Part shown: positions 1 to 9,100 of the stretch, one piece after another
Numbering within the stretch: position 1 is the stretch's first letter
How the letters are laid out: every line of letters starts with the position of its first letter
Origin: Tautonia sociabilis
GTDB lineage: Bacteria > Planctomycetota > Planctomycetia > Isosphaerales > Isosphaeraceae
DNA length: 64,000 nt
NCBI RefSeq assembly: GCF_003977685.1
Contig: NZ_RYZH01000001.1
Location: forward strand, 222,235-286,234
Direction of reading: 5' to 3'
The notes under the pieces: generated by a model
Seen by the model: the letters and a program-made list of their open reading frames with translations, nothing else
Told to the model about the DNA's origin: nothing
Databases searched by the model: none
Program-made: the position numbers and the translations under genes

Positions 1-2
1 TC

Positions 3-803
3 GTCTGGATGTACCTTGGGAAACGATCGCACTCGCTCTTCGGGGTGCTGACGCTGCTGTGTGCCTGGTACCTGCCCCGGTTCAAGCGCCCCTCGCTGGG
101 AACCCTGGCCGCCGCCGCCTTCCTCGGCTGCCTGGTGGTGGCCCTGGCGATCTCCTGGAGGCTGCACCGCAACCGGGGGAACGACGCCAGCGTCGACTCC
201 TTCGTCGCCTTCGCCGCCGAGTTCGACCCCTCGGCGATCCTCGTCAGCCTGAGCATCGAGGACGAGCCCGGCCGAGACCTCGCCCGCAGCCGGGCCCAGC
301 TTTCCCGGGAGACGACCGAGTACGGCGGCTACCTCCTGATGCTGGACACCGTCCCGAACAAATCACCGCACGATTACGGCCTGAATTATCTGCGGCTGGT
401 CTCGACTTACATCCCCCGGGTGGTCTGGCCCGAGAAGCCGATCTACGGCCGGGACCGCTGGGTGTCGGCCTGGGTCGCTGGATCGGAATTCAAGCGCAAG
501 GATGACTTCACCGGACCGGCCATTGGCATCCTCGGCGCGGCTCAGCTCAACGGCGGGGCGACCGCCACCGTGCTCGTCATGGTCGTCGTCGCCGTCGTGA
601 TCCGCACCGGATACGACTACTTCCGCTACCACGCCGACGCCCCCTGGGCCCAGGCCTGGTGGGCATCGACGTACTTCAACGCCTGGCTGATGACCGTCAA
701 CGACGACCCGGCCGTTTGGTTCTATTACCTCTACGGCCACATGATCCTGCCGCCGCTGGTCTTCCTCTGGGTGGTCAACCGTCTCGGCGAAACCCGCGCC
801 TGA
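3..803 (+). CDS. Wzy-like O-antigen/polysaccharide polymerase, C-terminal part
   Basis: The reading frame is open to the window edge, so the 5' end is missing. What remains (about 266 residues) has hydrophobic segments near its start, a long soluble loop, and two or three more hydrophobic stretches at the end. The loop holds the phrase YIPRVVWPEKPIYG, which resembles the IPR-x-WPxKP signature of oligosaccharide repeat-unit polymerases. Such proteins join lipid-linked repeat units on the outer face of the inner membrane. No partner glycan genes are visible on this side. The family assignment rests on topology and one motif, so another multi-pass envelope protein is possible. Confidence 0.55.
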   Translation, partial: VWMYLGKRSHSLFGVLTLLCAWYLPRFKRPSLGTLAAAAFLGCLVVALAISWRLHRNRGNDASVDSFVAFAAEFDPSAILVSLSIEDEPGRDLARSRAQLSRETTEYGGYLLMLDTVPNKSPHDYGLNYLRLVSTYIPRVVWPEKPIYGRDRWVSAWVAGSEFKRKDDFTGPAIGILGAAQLNGGATATVLVMVVVAVVIRTGYDYFRYHADAPWAQAWWASTYFNAWLMTVNDDPAVWFYYLYGHMILPPLVFLWVVNRLGETRA

Positions 804-895
804 CCCAAACGCCGGGCGCGCCGACGAAACCGCAGCCAGGCGGAAGAACCAGCCGGTCCCGCTCGATCCGTCCGATCCGGTCGTCCAGGCGTCGC

Positions 896-2281
896 TCAGC
901 GGCCGCCGACGGTCGGCTCGGCGACGCCGCATCGGCCCAGCCCGGCGATCGAGGACACCACCTGGGGCAACGAGGCCAGGTGCAGGTGGATCAGGCTGCC
1001 GACGGCATTGCGGCGGAAGGCCAGATCCCGCTCGGCGGTCAGGAACCCGGATGAGGCGGGGCAGTCTCCCGGCTCGGGGGCCGGCAGCAGCCGCCATCGA
1101 TTCGAGTGGTATCCCCGGAGGATCGACCCCGCCTGGCCGAGCAGGCCCGATCGGGTCAAGGTCCGGGAGACAGGGGAGGGGGGCTCGGGTTCAGGAAGCA
1201 GTTCGGCATCGAACGGGAAGAGGCCAACTCCCGGGACGACGCGGTCCCCCAGCCTCATCAACCGGCCGAGGTAGGCGCATCCCCCCCCCTCAGCGTAGAG
1301 CGGCCGGCCCCGGCAGACCCACGAGCGCAGCGCCGAGATCAGGCAGGCGTTCCCGGCCAGTTCCTCGGCGAAGCGGTCGGGGAAGCCGCAGCCGATCATC
1401 ACCAGATCGACCCCCGGGGGCAGGTCGCCATCGCACAGCGGAGAGAACTCGACGAGCTGGGCCCCCAGCGCCTCGAGCGTCTCCAGGGTGTCCGGGAAGT
1501 AGTCGCCGAAGGCGTCGTCGTGGGCGTAGGCGAGCTTGAATCGGCGACCGCTCGGGGGCAGGGCGGAGGGATCCGTCGGCGGCATCGGCCGGGAAGCGGC
1601 CAGCGTGAGCATCGCGTCGAGGTCGGAGCAGCGGGCCAGGCTCCGGCCCAGCTCGGCCGCCAGGCCGTCGTCGAGCGGCCGGTCCCTCCGGGATTCCCGC
1701 AGGGCGAGCCGGGCCGACGGCAGGGCCTCCAGCGCCCCCAGCACGGGGCGGTCGAGCACCAGTTCGACCATCCTCCGCATCGCGGAGAACTCGGAACGGC
1801 ACCGCAGGCCGTCGAGGATTACCGCGTCCACCCCCCGGACCAGGTGGGGGAGGTGGAACTGGTCGAGCCGGTCGCACGGCACGGCGGCGATAATCGGCGC
1901 GTCCAGCGCCTCGGCGAGCGGCAACAGGGCCCCCGGCCGGCGGCAGGTCGACAGGCAGGAGTCCTCGTATGACGACCCGCCCACGGAGGCCGGCACCTCC
2001 TCGATCGTCCCCTCAACGATCGCCAGGTCGGCCGACTCCGCTCCCCGGGCGAAGACCGACCGGCAGGCTGCCGGGGGCATCAGCCAGGCGTCCAGATGAC
2101 GGCCGGGCAGGCCCGTCAACGCCCCCACCGCCCGGGTCCCCACCGGGCAGGCCCAGGAACGGAAATGCTGCACGCGAAGCCCGTGGTCGACCAGCGCCGC
2201 CAGCATCGCGATTCCCACCGGGGCCGGGTCGGGGCCCGCTCCGGGAATCGCCAATGCCAGCCGCGCCTTGGGTGGACTCAT
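896..2281 (-). CDS. CobB/CbiA-like protein (cobyrinate a,c-diamide synthase family) without catalytic residues
   Basis: The 461-residue product aligns by eye along the whole length of cobyrinic acid a,c-diamide synthase. The N-terminal half has LTGLPGRHLDAWLM and ADLAIVEGTI, matching the NTPase domain. The C-terminal half has FPDTLETLEALGAQLVEFSPL, VDLVMIGCGFPDRFAEELAGN and PLYAEGGGCAYLG, matching the glutaminase domain. Active enzymes read GxGKTT near residue 14 and AECGG at the glutaminase nucleophile. Here residues 13-21 are PGAGPDPAP with no Lys, and the nucleophile position (residue 332) is Gly. The ATG at 2281 is preferred over the GTG at 2290 because the family homology begins just after it. 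No other cobalamin genes are nearby. It is probably a non-catalytic or repurposed paralogue. Confidence 0.7.
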   Translation of the reverse strand: MSPPKARLALAIPGAGPDPAPVGIAMLAALVDHGLRVQHFRSWACPVGTRAVGALTGLPGRHLDAWLMPPAACRSVFARGAESADLAIVEGTIEEVPASVGGSSYEDSCLSTCRRPGALLPLAEALDAPIIAAVPCDRLDQFHLPHLVRGVDAVILDGLRCRSEFSAMRRMVELVLDRPVLGALEALPSARLALRESRRDRPLDDGLAAELGRSLARCSDLDAMLTLAASRPMPPTDPSALPPSGRRFKLAYAHDDAFGDYFPDTLETLEALGAQLVEFSPLCDGDLPPGVDLVMIGCGFPDRFAEELAGNACLISALRSWVCRGRPLYAEGGGCAYLGRLMRLGDRVVPGVGLFPFDAELLPEPEPPSPVSRTLTRSGLLGQAGSILRGYHSNRWRLLPAPEPGDCPASSGFLTAERDLAFRRNAVGSLIHLHLASLPQVVSSIAGLGRCGVAEPTVGGR

Positions 2282-2488
2282 CGTGCACACCAGGAGCGCC
2301 GACCCAGGGGACGCCGGCGTTGCGACGCTCCCGGGACTCGGACTCGGGCCAGAGTGTCAATCGCCATGGGTCGGGCCGCGGCCGGGTCGGGCCCAGGCCG
2401 CGAGTCCCGGTCATCCTCAAAATGATAGGGTCGACCTCGAAGCGGTCAAGTCGGTTGCGACCACCCCATCTTCAATGCGCTCGGCCGA

Positions 2489-4180
2489 TCAATCCGATCC
2501 CAGGTGGTGCTCGCGATCGAGGGACTCACCCAGCCGGACACCCTGTTCCTCCAAGGAGGAAGGCGGCGAGGAGGAGGGGGAGCCCTCGGGGGAGGGCTGA
2601 TCGGAATAGAACAGCTCGCAGAGTTTCCCGAGCAGGCGGGCGGCGTAGAGGTCGGTGACGGCCCGGTCGGTGGTCGAGGGCGAGGCCGGCACGTGGTTGA
2701 CGAAGAAGGCGAAGGCGAGGTCGCGCCCCGAGGCGGTCTCGAGGTAGCCGGCCAGCGACTTCGTCAGCAGGAGCGACCGGCCGGTGGTGGCGTCGGTCGT
2801 GAAGGCGGAGCCAGAGGCCGATCGGGCGTGCCCGCGGGCTGGACTGTCGGCCGCCACCACATCGAGCGCCGTCCCTTCCCGGCCGATCACCGGCAGGGCC
2901 GCCTCGAAGGCCGGGGCGCCGGGGCGGCCGTCCATCGCTCGCAGCAGCGCGACGACCGCCCGGGGGGAGACCAGGTCGGCTCGGTCGATCCCGGCGCCGT
3001 CGGCCAGGCAGATCCCCTGGGTGGGCAGGCCGAGCCCCGCCAGGACCTCTCCCAGGATCCGAAGCCCCTCGGCCTGCGTTCGCCGACCCTTCGAGGCGGC
3101 CAGCAGCAGGGGAAGCGCGGCGGCGTGCTGGTGGTGGCCCACCTTCAGCAACACCCGGACATACTCCCGGAGGGGAGGAGAGGTGTACTGGGCCACCTTC
3201 GGCAACGCGGCGACCTCGGCCGGTGCCGGCAGGAGCGAGGCCGGATTGCCCGCCAGCGGGGACGCGTCGACCCGCACCCCCCGGGCCCGGAGCTGTTCGA
3301 TCAGCAGGGCTCGGGCGAAGTCGGCCGGCTGCTCCACCTCCGAGGCCAGGACCACGGGAGGCTGACCGACCGGCAGCTGGCCCCGGATCGAGAAGCGCCT
3401 TGGCCCCTCCCGGCGCACCTCCAGCCGGGGGGGCTGGCCCTCGGCCACGGTCTCCACCAGGGCCTCGGCCGAGTAGTAGGACGAGGAGGGGATGGTTCGC
3501 ACCTCGGCCGGCTTGCCGGGCTCGGCGGCGGGGGTGACCACCACGTCGATGAGGTTGTCGTTCACCGAGATCGGGACCACTCGGGACGGCACGGCGCCTC
3601 CCGTCGGCGTTCCCTCGAAGAGGCGGTCGTCAACGATCACCTCCCCGGTGACGGCCGAGATGCCGGCCGCCTTGACCTCTCGGGCCAGGTGGTCCAGACC
3701 CGCCAGCGGATCGGCCTCGACCAGGGCCGCTCCCCGGGACAGCCCCGCCCGGGTGTGATCCACGTCCCGGTAGAGCAGCGAGCCGTCCTTCGGACTGGTG
3801 CGGCCTCCAAGGCTCGGGTCGCCCACCGCCATCAGGATCAAGTCCCCGTGCAGTGAACCGTCGGGGCCAACCTCCCCCCGGCGCAGCACCGGGGTCTGGA
3901 ACCGGTGCTCCGCCCCCAGCGCCTCCAGGGCCGCCGCCGCCGGGAAGAGCTGGGCGACCTCCCCGGGGATGAACAGCCGGTCGGCCTCGTGCTCGAAGAC
4001 CACCTCGCCGGTCCCTCGGTCGACGACCAGGAGGCCCCAGTGCCCCATCTCGAACCCGGGGGTGGCGAGGATCTCCGCGACCCGATCGGCCAGCCCCTCC
4101 CGCTGGGCCGACACGGCTCCCGGGGCCAGCGTCAGCATCCAACCGATCCCCGCCCCGATCGCTCCCAGCGTGCGTGCCAT
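2489..4180 (-). CDS. PBP4-like (peptidase S13) protein with all three active-site motifs replaced
   Basis: The 563-residue protein has a signal peptide (residues 1-25) and the overall sequence of D-Ala-D-Ala carboxypeptidase/endopeptidase PBP4. Family landmarks include GTGEVVFEHEADRLF, LILMAVGDPSLGG, DNLIDVVVTPA, LADGAGIDRADLVSPRAVVALLRAM and GRDLAFAFFVN. In active S13 enzymes the Ser of SxxK follows a Pro-Ala pair; here the four residues are EVAQ (74-77). The SxN motif, usually KVSDN, is KVGHHQ (Gly348, His350). The KTG motif region reads ARSASGS. The start at 4180 is set by a strong GGAGG five to nine bases upstream. The domain is intact in length, so this is not a decayed gene. It could bind peptidoglycan or act as a scaffold in the periplasm. 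Confidence 0.75.
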   Translation of the reverse strand: MARTLGAIGAGIGWMLTLAPGAVSAQREGLADRVAEILATPGFEMGHWGLLVVDRGTGEVVFEHEADRLFIPGEVAQLFPAAAALEALGAEHRFQTPVLRRGEVGPDGSLHGDLILMAVGDPSLGGRTSPKDGSLLYRDVDHTRAGLSRGAALVEADPLAGLDHLAREVKAAGISAVTGEVIVDDRLFEGTPTGGAVPSRVVPISVNDNLIDVVVTPAAEPGKPAEVRTIPSSSYYSAEALVETVAEGQPPRLEVRREGPRRFSIRGQLPVGQPPVVLASEVEQPADFARALLIEQLRARGVRVDASPLAGNPASLLPAPAEVAALPKVAQYTSPPLREYVRVLLKVGHHQHAAALPLLLAASKGRRTQAEGLRILGEVLAGLGLPTQGICLADGAGIDRADLVSPRAVVALLRAMDGRPGAPAFEAALPVIGREGTALDVVAADSPARGHARSASGSAFTTDATTGRSLLLTKSLAGYLETASGRDLAFAFFVNHVPASPSTTDRAVTDLYAARLLGKLCELFYSDQPSPEGSPSSSPPSSLEEQGVRLGESLDREHHLGSD

Positions 4181-4514
4181 GTCGCCTCCTCTCGCCAACC
4201 CCCAACCGGGCCGCCCTGGTCCCGACGCCCATTGGGCTCCGTCCGCTCCCCGTGGCCGACCCCATCTTATCCCCCCGCCCGCGATCGGGGAGCCCGATCC
4301 GGGGCCGATTTCCCCGAGCCCAGCCAACCCGACAGGAGCGAGAGGATCCGCTGGTCGCCGCAGACGTTATCCGCTCTTCTTCCGGCCTTTTTTCTCTTTT
4401 CCTCCTGGATTCGACTCCTTCCCCGAATTAACATCTCCCTTGCTTGATCTGAATTCGGGGCATCGCAGGCTCTTGCCCGCGTGGTGGCGGCTTTTCACCT
4501 CAGAGGAACGTGCC
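4181..4514. other. Divergent intergenic region between the S13-like and DUF4331 genes
   Basis: This stretch separates two divergent genes and must carry both promoters. Its right half (about 4370-4460) is clearly richer in A and T than the surrounding DNA and contains the inverted repeat listed separately. No gene is visible. Confidence 0.5.
4422..4460. promoter_or_regulatory. Perfect 9-bp inverted repeat upstream of the DUF4331 gene
   Basis: CCCCGAATT (4422-4430) and AATTCGGGG (4452-4460) are exact reverse complements. Their starts are 30 bp apart, about three helical turns, and the right arm ends 54 bp before the DUF4331 start codon. It could be a dimer-binding operator or a 5'-leader hairpin. 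No bound protein can be named. Confidence 0.4.
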
Positions 4515-5660
4515 ATGAGATGCTCATGTCGAAGTTCGAGTCGATCGCGCCGGCCGGGTCGGGTCCTGATCGCGGTCGGCCTGTTCCTGGCGGCGATCGT
4601 CCCCGGCCGCCTCGCCGACGGGGCCGATCATCGCGACGGTCCGCTGCTGTCGGGCCGCAACACGCTGTCGATCGGGAACCTGGACCTCAACGATTTGTAC
4701 CTGTTCCAGGGCCGGAACCCTCGGAACACCGTGATGATCCTGACCGCGGGGCCGGCGGCCGGCGTGCTCGCCCCCCCGGTCTTCTTCCCGGGGGCCTTCT
4801 ACGAGTTCCGGATCGACAACACGGGGGACAACGTCGACGACCTGCTGATCCAAGTCGTCTTCTCCGACCCCGATCGCTTCCTCCGCCAGCGCTACCAGGT
4901 CCGTCGCTTTGAGCTCGCCACCGGCCGAAGCCAGGTGCTGGCCACCGGGATCACGGGCCGGACGACCTTCCTCCGGGGGGGAGGGGCCGCTCAGGCCGGC
5001 CTCTTCGACGACCCGTTCTTCTTCAACGCGCCGGGGTACGCGTTCTTTCGCTCGACGGCCCTCGGTGAGCAGCCCCTCCCGCCGGGGTTGAACCCCCTGA
5101 GCATGCTGTTGCCTCCGGCGGCCCCGATCAACTCGTTCGCCAACTTCAACACGCTGGCGATCGTGCTGGAGATCCCCAGCATCCGCCTCGTCTCCTCGAG
5201 GAGCAACCCGAAGCTCGGCGTGTGGATCCGGACGGTCACGCCCGACGGCCTCACGCAGGTCGACCGGACGGCCTTGCCGGCGATCAACACGGTCGCCGTC
5301 CCGACCGCCCTGCAAGGACAGTTCAACCAGCTGACCCCCGCCGACGACCCCGCGTTGCGAACCGGGGCCGCCGCCTTCCTGGTCCAGCTCTACGGGCTCG
5401 ACTCGCAGACGGCCATGGCCCTGGCCAGCACCGTTCTGCCCGACCGGATGCCCTTCGACGTGACCAGCTCGCAGGGGTTCAATGACGGCCTGACGCTGAC
5501 CCTCAACGGCCGTCGGCTGACCGACGATGTGGTCGACGCCGCCTTCAACGCGCTGACCGCAGGAGCCGTGACCGGCGACTTCGTGGTGAACGACTCGGTC
5601 TTCCGGACCACCTTCCCCTACCTCGGCCGGCCGCTCCCGCCGAGGCCCGTCGGGCGCTGA
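4515..5660 (+). CDS. DUF4331 family exported protein
   Basis: The 381-residue protein begins with an Arg/Ser-rich stretch and a hydrophobic signal segment (about residues 16-34), then matches the DUF4331 family. Landmarks are DLNDLYLFQGRNPRNTVMILTAGP near the start, IDNTGDNVDDLLIQVVF, LAIVLEIPS and a C-terminal LNGRRLTDDVVDAAFNALT. The function of this family is unknown; it is predicted to be periplasmic or surface exposed. The start was chosen because AGAGGAA lies about nine bases upstream and the signal peptide follows at once. A TPR protein gene lies 134 bp downstream on the same strand, a pairing often seen with this family, so the two may work together. Confidence 0.8.
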   Translation: MRCSCRSSSRSRRPGRVLIAVGLFLAAIVPGRLADGADHRDGPLLSGRNTLSIGNLDLNDLYLFQGRNPRNTVMILTAGPAAGVLAPPVFFPGAFYEFRIDNTGDNVDDLLIQVVFSDPDRFLRQRYQVRRFELATGRSQVLATGITGRTTFLRGGGAAQAGLFDDPFFFNAPGYAFFRSTALGEQPLPPGLNPLSMLLPPAAPINSFANFNTLAIVLEIPSIRLVSSRSNPKLGVWIRTVTPDGLTQVDRTALPAINTVAVPTALQGQFNQLTPADDPALRTGAAAFLVQLYGLDSQTAMALASTVLPDRMPFDVTSSQGFNDGLTLTLNGRRLTDDVVDAAFNALTAGAVTGDFVVNDSVFRTTFPYLGRPLPPRPVGR

Positions 5661-5794
5661 CACTCGTTCCCCCGGGGGAGGCGGCCTCCCTCGCCAACTC
5701 TCCCGGGCCGACCAAACGATCGGATCGATCCCAACCGCGCCGGTCTTCCGTTCGAGACCGCGGCAGCAGGCCCCGTCGCTGAGGAGTCCCGGCA

Positions 5795-7162
5795 ATGAGC
5801 CCGAGCCGCCCGCTCTCCACCCGGACCGTGATCGCTTGCCTGGGCGCCGTCTTGTTCGTCGCCGTCCCGGCTCCGGCCTGGCAGCCAGGGCGTTCCCCCG
5901 AGGGCGTTCAGGAGCCTCGGCCCGCCAAGCCCGAGCCGCCGACCGACGAGCCTCCCCCCGAGGACGGCGGCCCGATCGCCTTCATGTACTCCACCGAGCA
6001 GGCGGTTGCCCTGTTCGAGCGCCGGGTCGCCGCCAATCCCAACGACTTCCAGAGCCTCGCCCGCCTCGGCCAGTTTCGGTTGCTGCTCGCCCGAGAGGGA
6101 GGAGGCCCCGAGTGCTACACCGAGGCCGAGGCGGCCCTTCGCCGGGCCCTGGAGCTGAACCCGAAGCTCTCGGCCGCCGAGGGGCTGCTCGCCGCGGCCC
6201 TCAACGGGCAGCACCGCTTCGCCGAGGGTCTGGAGCACGCCAGGTCGGCCGTCGAGGCCGACCCGGAGGATCTCAACGCCCGGGCCGTCCTCTCCGATTC
6301 GCTCCTGGAACTCGGGCGCTACGACGAGGCCGAGGCCGAGGTCCGTCGGCTCTACGAACTGGCCCCCGTGCCGGAGGTCGAGGCCCGGTGTTCCCGGCTG
6401 GCCGAGCGGCGGGGACGGGTCGACGAGGCGATCGGACGGATGACCCGGGCCGCCGAGGCCGCCTCGGCCTCGAGCGTCTTCCCGCATGCCGACGCCTGGT
6501 ATCGCGTCCAGCTCGCCGACCTGCTCACCAGCGCCGGACGGCTCGACGAGGCGGAGGCCGTCTACGCCGCCATCCCCGAGGGGATCGACGCCTACCACGA
6601 CGCCACCGCCGGCCTCGCCCGGGTCAAGGCCTGCCGGGGAGAGACCGAGTCCGCGATCCAACTCTATGAGCGGGCCGTCGCCCTCGGCCCCGACCCGATG
6701 ATGGTGGTCGGCCTGGCCGAGCTGTACCGCCTCGTCGGCCGAGAGGCCGAGGCCGGCTCGTTGCTGCGAGCGCTCGAGGACGAGCTGCGGTCCCGCCCCG
6801 ACGAGCGCCGGCACCTGGCCTTGCTCTACTGCGACGAGGGGGATCGGCTCCCGGAGGCCCTCGCCCTGGCCCGACGGGACCTGGAGGACCGGCAGGACGT
6901 CGACGCCTTCGCCACGCTCGCCTGGGCGCTGCACAAGAACGGCCGCCACGCCGAGGCGGCCGAGGCGATCGACCGCGCCCTCGGGGTGGGGACCCGAGAC
7001 GCCCTGATGCACTATCGCGCCGGCCTGATCTTCGAGGCCGCCGGCGACCTCGATCGCTCCCGGGCCCTTCTCCGAGAAGCCCTGGCGATCAACCCCCGCT
7101 TCTCCCCCTCGCTCGCCGACGACGCCCGCCGCCGACTCGGCGCCGACGAGGCCCCGAAGTGA
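5795..7162 (+). CDS. Exported tetratricopeptide-repeat protein
   Basis: The product has 455 residues, with a signal peptide (about 1-29, cleavage near PAPAW) and a Pro/Glu-rich linker. About ten TPR-like helix pairs follow from residue 65 to the end; examples are ALRRALELNPKLSAAEGLLAAAL, LLELGRYDEAEAEVRRLYELAP and ALAINPRFSPSLADDARRRLG. TPR arrays bind other proteins and have no enzymatic activity. The gene follows the DUF4331 gene after 134 bp and probably shares its promoter. A GAGGAG-like sequence precedes the ATG. Confidence 0.85.
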   Translation: MSPSRPLSTRTVIACLGAVLFVAVPAPAWQPGRSPEGVQEPRPAKPEPPTDEPPPEDGGPIAFMYSTEQAVALFERRVAANPNDFQSLARLGQFRLLLAREGGGPECYTEAEAALRRALELNPKLSAAEGLLAAALNGQHRFAEGLEHARSAVEADPEDLNARAVLSDSLLELGRYDEAEAEVRRLYELAPVPEVEARCSRLAERRGRVDEAIGRMTRAAEAASASSVFPHADAWYRVQLADLLTSAGRLDEAEAVYAAIPEGIDAYHDATAGLARVKACRGETESAIQLYERAVALGPDPMMVVGLAELYRLVGREAEAGSLLRALEDELRSRPDERRHLALLYCDEGDRLPEALALARRDLEDRQDVDAFATLAWALHKNGRHAEAAEAIDRALGVGTRDALMHYRAGLIFEAAGDLDRSRALLREALAINPRFSPSLADDARRRLGADEAPK

Positions 7163-7227
7163 GCCCGACTCGCCCCGCCCTCGGGTGGCCGGGGCCCTCG
7201 ACACCTCAGGGCCCACCGGCCGGTGGC

Positions 7228-7257
7228 TTGACCGGCGCGCGATGGGTCCGCTACAAG
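7228..7257 (+). promoter_or_regulatory. Sigma-70-like promoter of the isocitrate dehydrogenase gene
   Basis: TTGACC (7228-7233) is separated by 18 bp from TACAAG (7252-7257). Transcription would start about 90 bp before the icd start codon. The same form recurs at other genes in this window. Confidence 0.5.
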
Positions 7258-7354
7258 TGGGGGCGGAATCGATGTCCTCAAGCGGCTCTCCCCGATGGTT
7301 CGGGAGGCGGCCGGGGGCGACGCAGCCTGATCGGATGACGGGGAGAAGGCGACG

Positions 7355-8839
7355 ATGGCGAGCAATGGCGGCGGGGCGGTCCCGATCACCGTGGCCCACG
7401 GCGACGGGATCGGCCCGGAGATCATGGAGGCAACGCTGGCGATCTTGCAGGAGGCTGGCGCCCGGCTCAAGCTGGAAACAATCCAGATCGGCGAGGCCGT
7501 GTACAAGGCCGGACACTCGGCCGGCATCACTCCTGAGGCGTGGGAGTCGCTCCGCCGGACGAAGGTGTTCCTCAAGGCTCCGATCACCACGCCCCAGGGA
7601 GGAGGCTTCAAGAGCCTCAATGTCACCGTCCGCAAGACGCTCGGCCTGTATGCCAATGTGCGCCCCTGTGTGGCCTACGCCCCTTATGTTCGCACGAAAC
7701 ACCCGGGCATGGATGTGGTGATCGTTCGAGAGAACGAAGAGGACCTCTACGCGGGCATCGAGCATCGCCAGACCGACCAGGTGATGCAGTGCTTGAAGCT
7801 CATCAGCCGTCCCGGGTGCGAAAAGATCGTGCGGTACGCCTTCGAGTACGCCCGGAAGAACAACCGCAAGAAGGTCACCTGCTTCACCAAAGACAATATC
7901 ATGAAGCTGACCGACGGGTTGTTCCATAAAGTCTTCGACGAGATCGCCAAAGACTACCCCGAGATCGAGAACGAGCACTGGATCATCGACATCGGCGCCG
8001 CGAAGATGGCCGACACCCCCGGCGCCTTCGACGTGATCGTCATGCCGAACCTCTATGGCGACGTTCTCTCCGATGTCGCCGCCCAGATCGCCGGCTCGGT
8101 CGGGCTCGCCGGATCGGCCAACATCGGTGATCAGTGCGCGATGTTTGAGGCGATCCACGGCTCGGCCCCTCGGCGAGCGGGGCAGAACCTGGCCAACCCT
8201 TCCGGCTTGTTCCTTGGCGGCGTGATGATGCTCGTCCACATCGGCCAGACCGAGGCCGCCGAGCGGGCGCACAACGCCTGGCTGAAGACCCTGGAAGACG
8301 GCATCCACACGTACGACATCTTCGACGAGAAGGTGAGCAAGCGAAAGGTTGGCACCAAGGAGTTCGCCCAGGCCGTCATCGAGCGACTCGGTCAGAAGCC
8401 TGAGCATCTGAAGGCCGTCTCCTACGCTTCGGCGGGGGCTGCGCCCAGTCAGGATCGCTCCTCCCCGGCCGAGCGGTCACGCAACGCGACTTCCCGAGCG
8501 CGGAAGGAATTGGTCGGGGTGGATGTCTTTCTGGATTGGACCGCCGGTTCTCCGGACGACCTTGGCTCGACGCTCGCTCCGTTGGCCGGCCCCGAGCTTG
8601 AGCTGAAGATGATCAGCAACCGCGGGCTGAAAGTCTGGCCGAACGGCCTTCCGGAAACCTTTTGCACCGATCACTGGCGCTGTCGCTTCATGAACGCCAA
8701 GGACGGGGCCCCAATCTCGCACCGTCAGGTCATCGACCTGCTTGGTCGGATCGAAACCGCCGGCCTCGACTTCATCAAGACCGAGCATCTCTGTACCTTC
8801 GACGGCGAGCCGGGATATTCCCTTGGTCAGGGGCAATGA
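7355..8839 (+). CDS. icd: Isocitrate dehydrogenase, long form with C-terminal domain
   Basis: The enzyme oxidatively decarboxylates isocitrate to 2-oxoglutarate in the cytoplasm (TCA cycle). The 494-residue length and C-terminal extension (about residues 390-490, with VDVFLDWTAGSPDDLG and LKMISNRGLKVWP) fit the Thermus/Rickettsia-type enzyme rather than the 416-residue E. coli type. Catalytic-core landmarks are HGDGIGPEI, SLNVTVRKTLGLYANVRP, ENEEDLYAGIEH, MPNLYGDVLSDVAAQIAG and IHGSAPRRAGQNLANPSG. GGAGAAGG precedes the ATG. Third codon positions carry more A and T than the neighbouring genes, perhaps reflecting high expression. NAD or NADP preference cannot be settled by eye. Confidence 0.93.
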   Translation: MASNGGGAVPITVAHGDGIGPEIMEATLAILQEAGARLKLETIQIGEAVYKAGHSAGITPEAWESLRRTKVFLKAPITTPQGGGFKSLNVTVRKTLGLYANVRPCVAYAPYVRTKHPGMDVVIVRENEEDLYAGIEHRQTDQVMQCLKLISRPGCEKIVRYAFEYARKNNRKKVTCFTKDNIMKLTDGLFHKVFDEIAKDYPEIENEHWIIDIGAAKMADTPGAFDVIVMPNLYGDVLSDVAAQIAGSVGLAGSANIGDQCAMFEAIHGSAPRRAGQNLANPSGLFLGGVMMLVHIGQTEAAERAHNAWLKTLEDGIHTYDIFDEKVSKRKVGTKEFAQAVIERLGQKPEHLKAVSYASAGAAPSQDRSSPAERSRNATSRARKELVGVDVFLDWTAGSPDDLGSTLAPLAGPELELKMISNRGLKVWPNGLPETFCTDHWRCRFMNAKDGAPISHRQVIDLLGRIETAGLDFIKTEHLCTFDGEPGYSLGQGQ

Positions 8840-9100
8840 TCCCGCTCCAGGAGCCAACCGGCGCCCCAGCCTCTTGAGCGATCGGCGCTCCGCGTCGCTT
8901 GAGAGTTGGGCGTGCCGGACCCGTCCTGGTCTTGGTCGTCTCCTCGGCAGCGAACCCGCCCTCGTTCGGACGCGCCGGATCAAGGGGCTTGCCCCTCTGC
9001 CCCACCTTCCGTGGACTCGGATCCGGGGAACGGTCCTCTTGGGCACGATCCCAAGCCTTCCGCGCGATTCAGATCAGAACGTTCCTCGATCCGAGACCGG

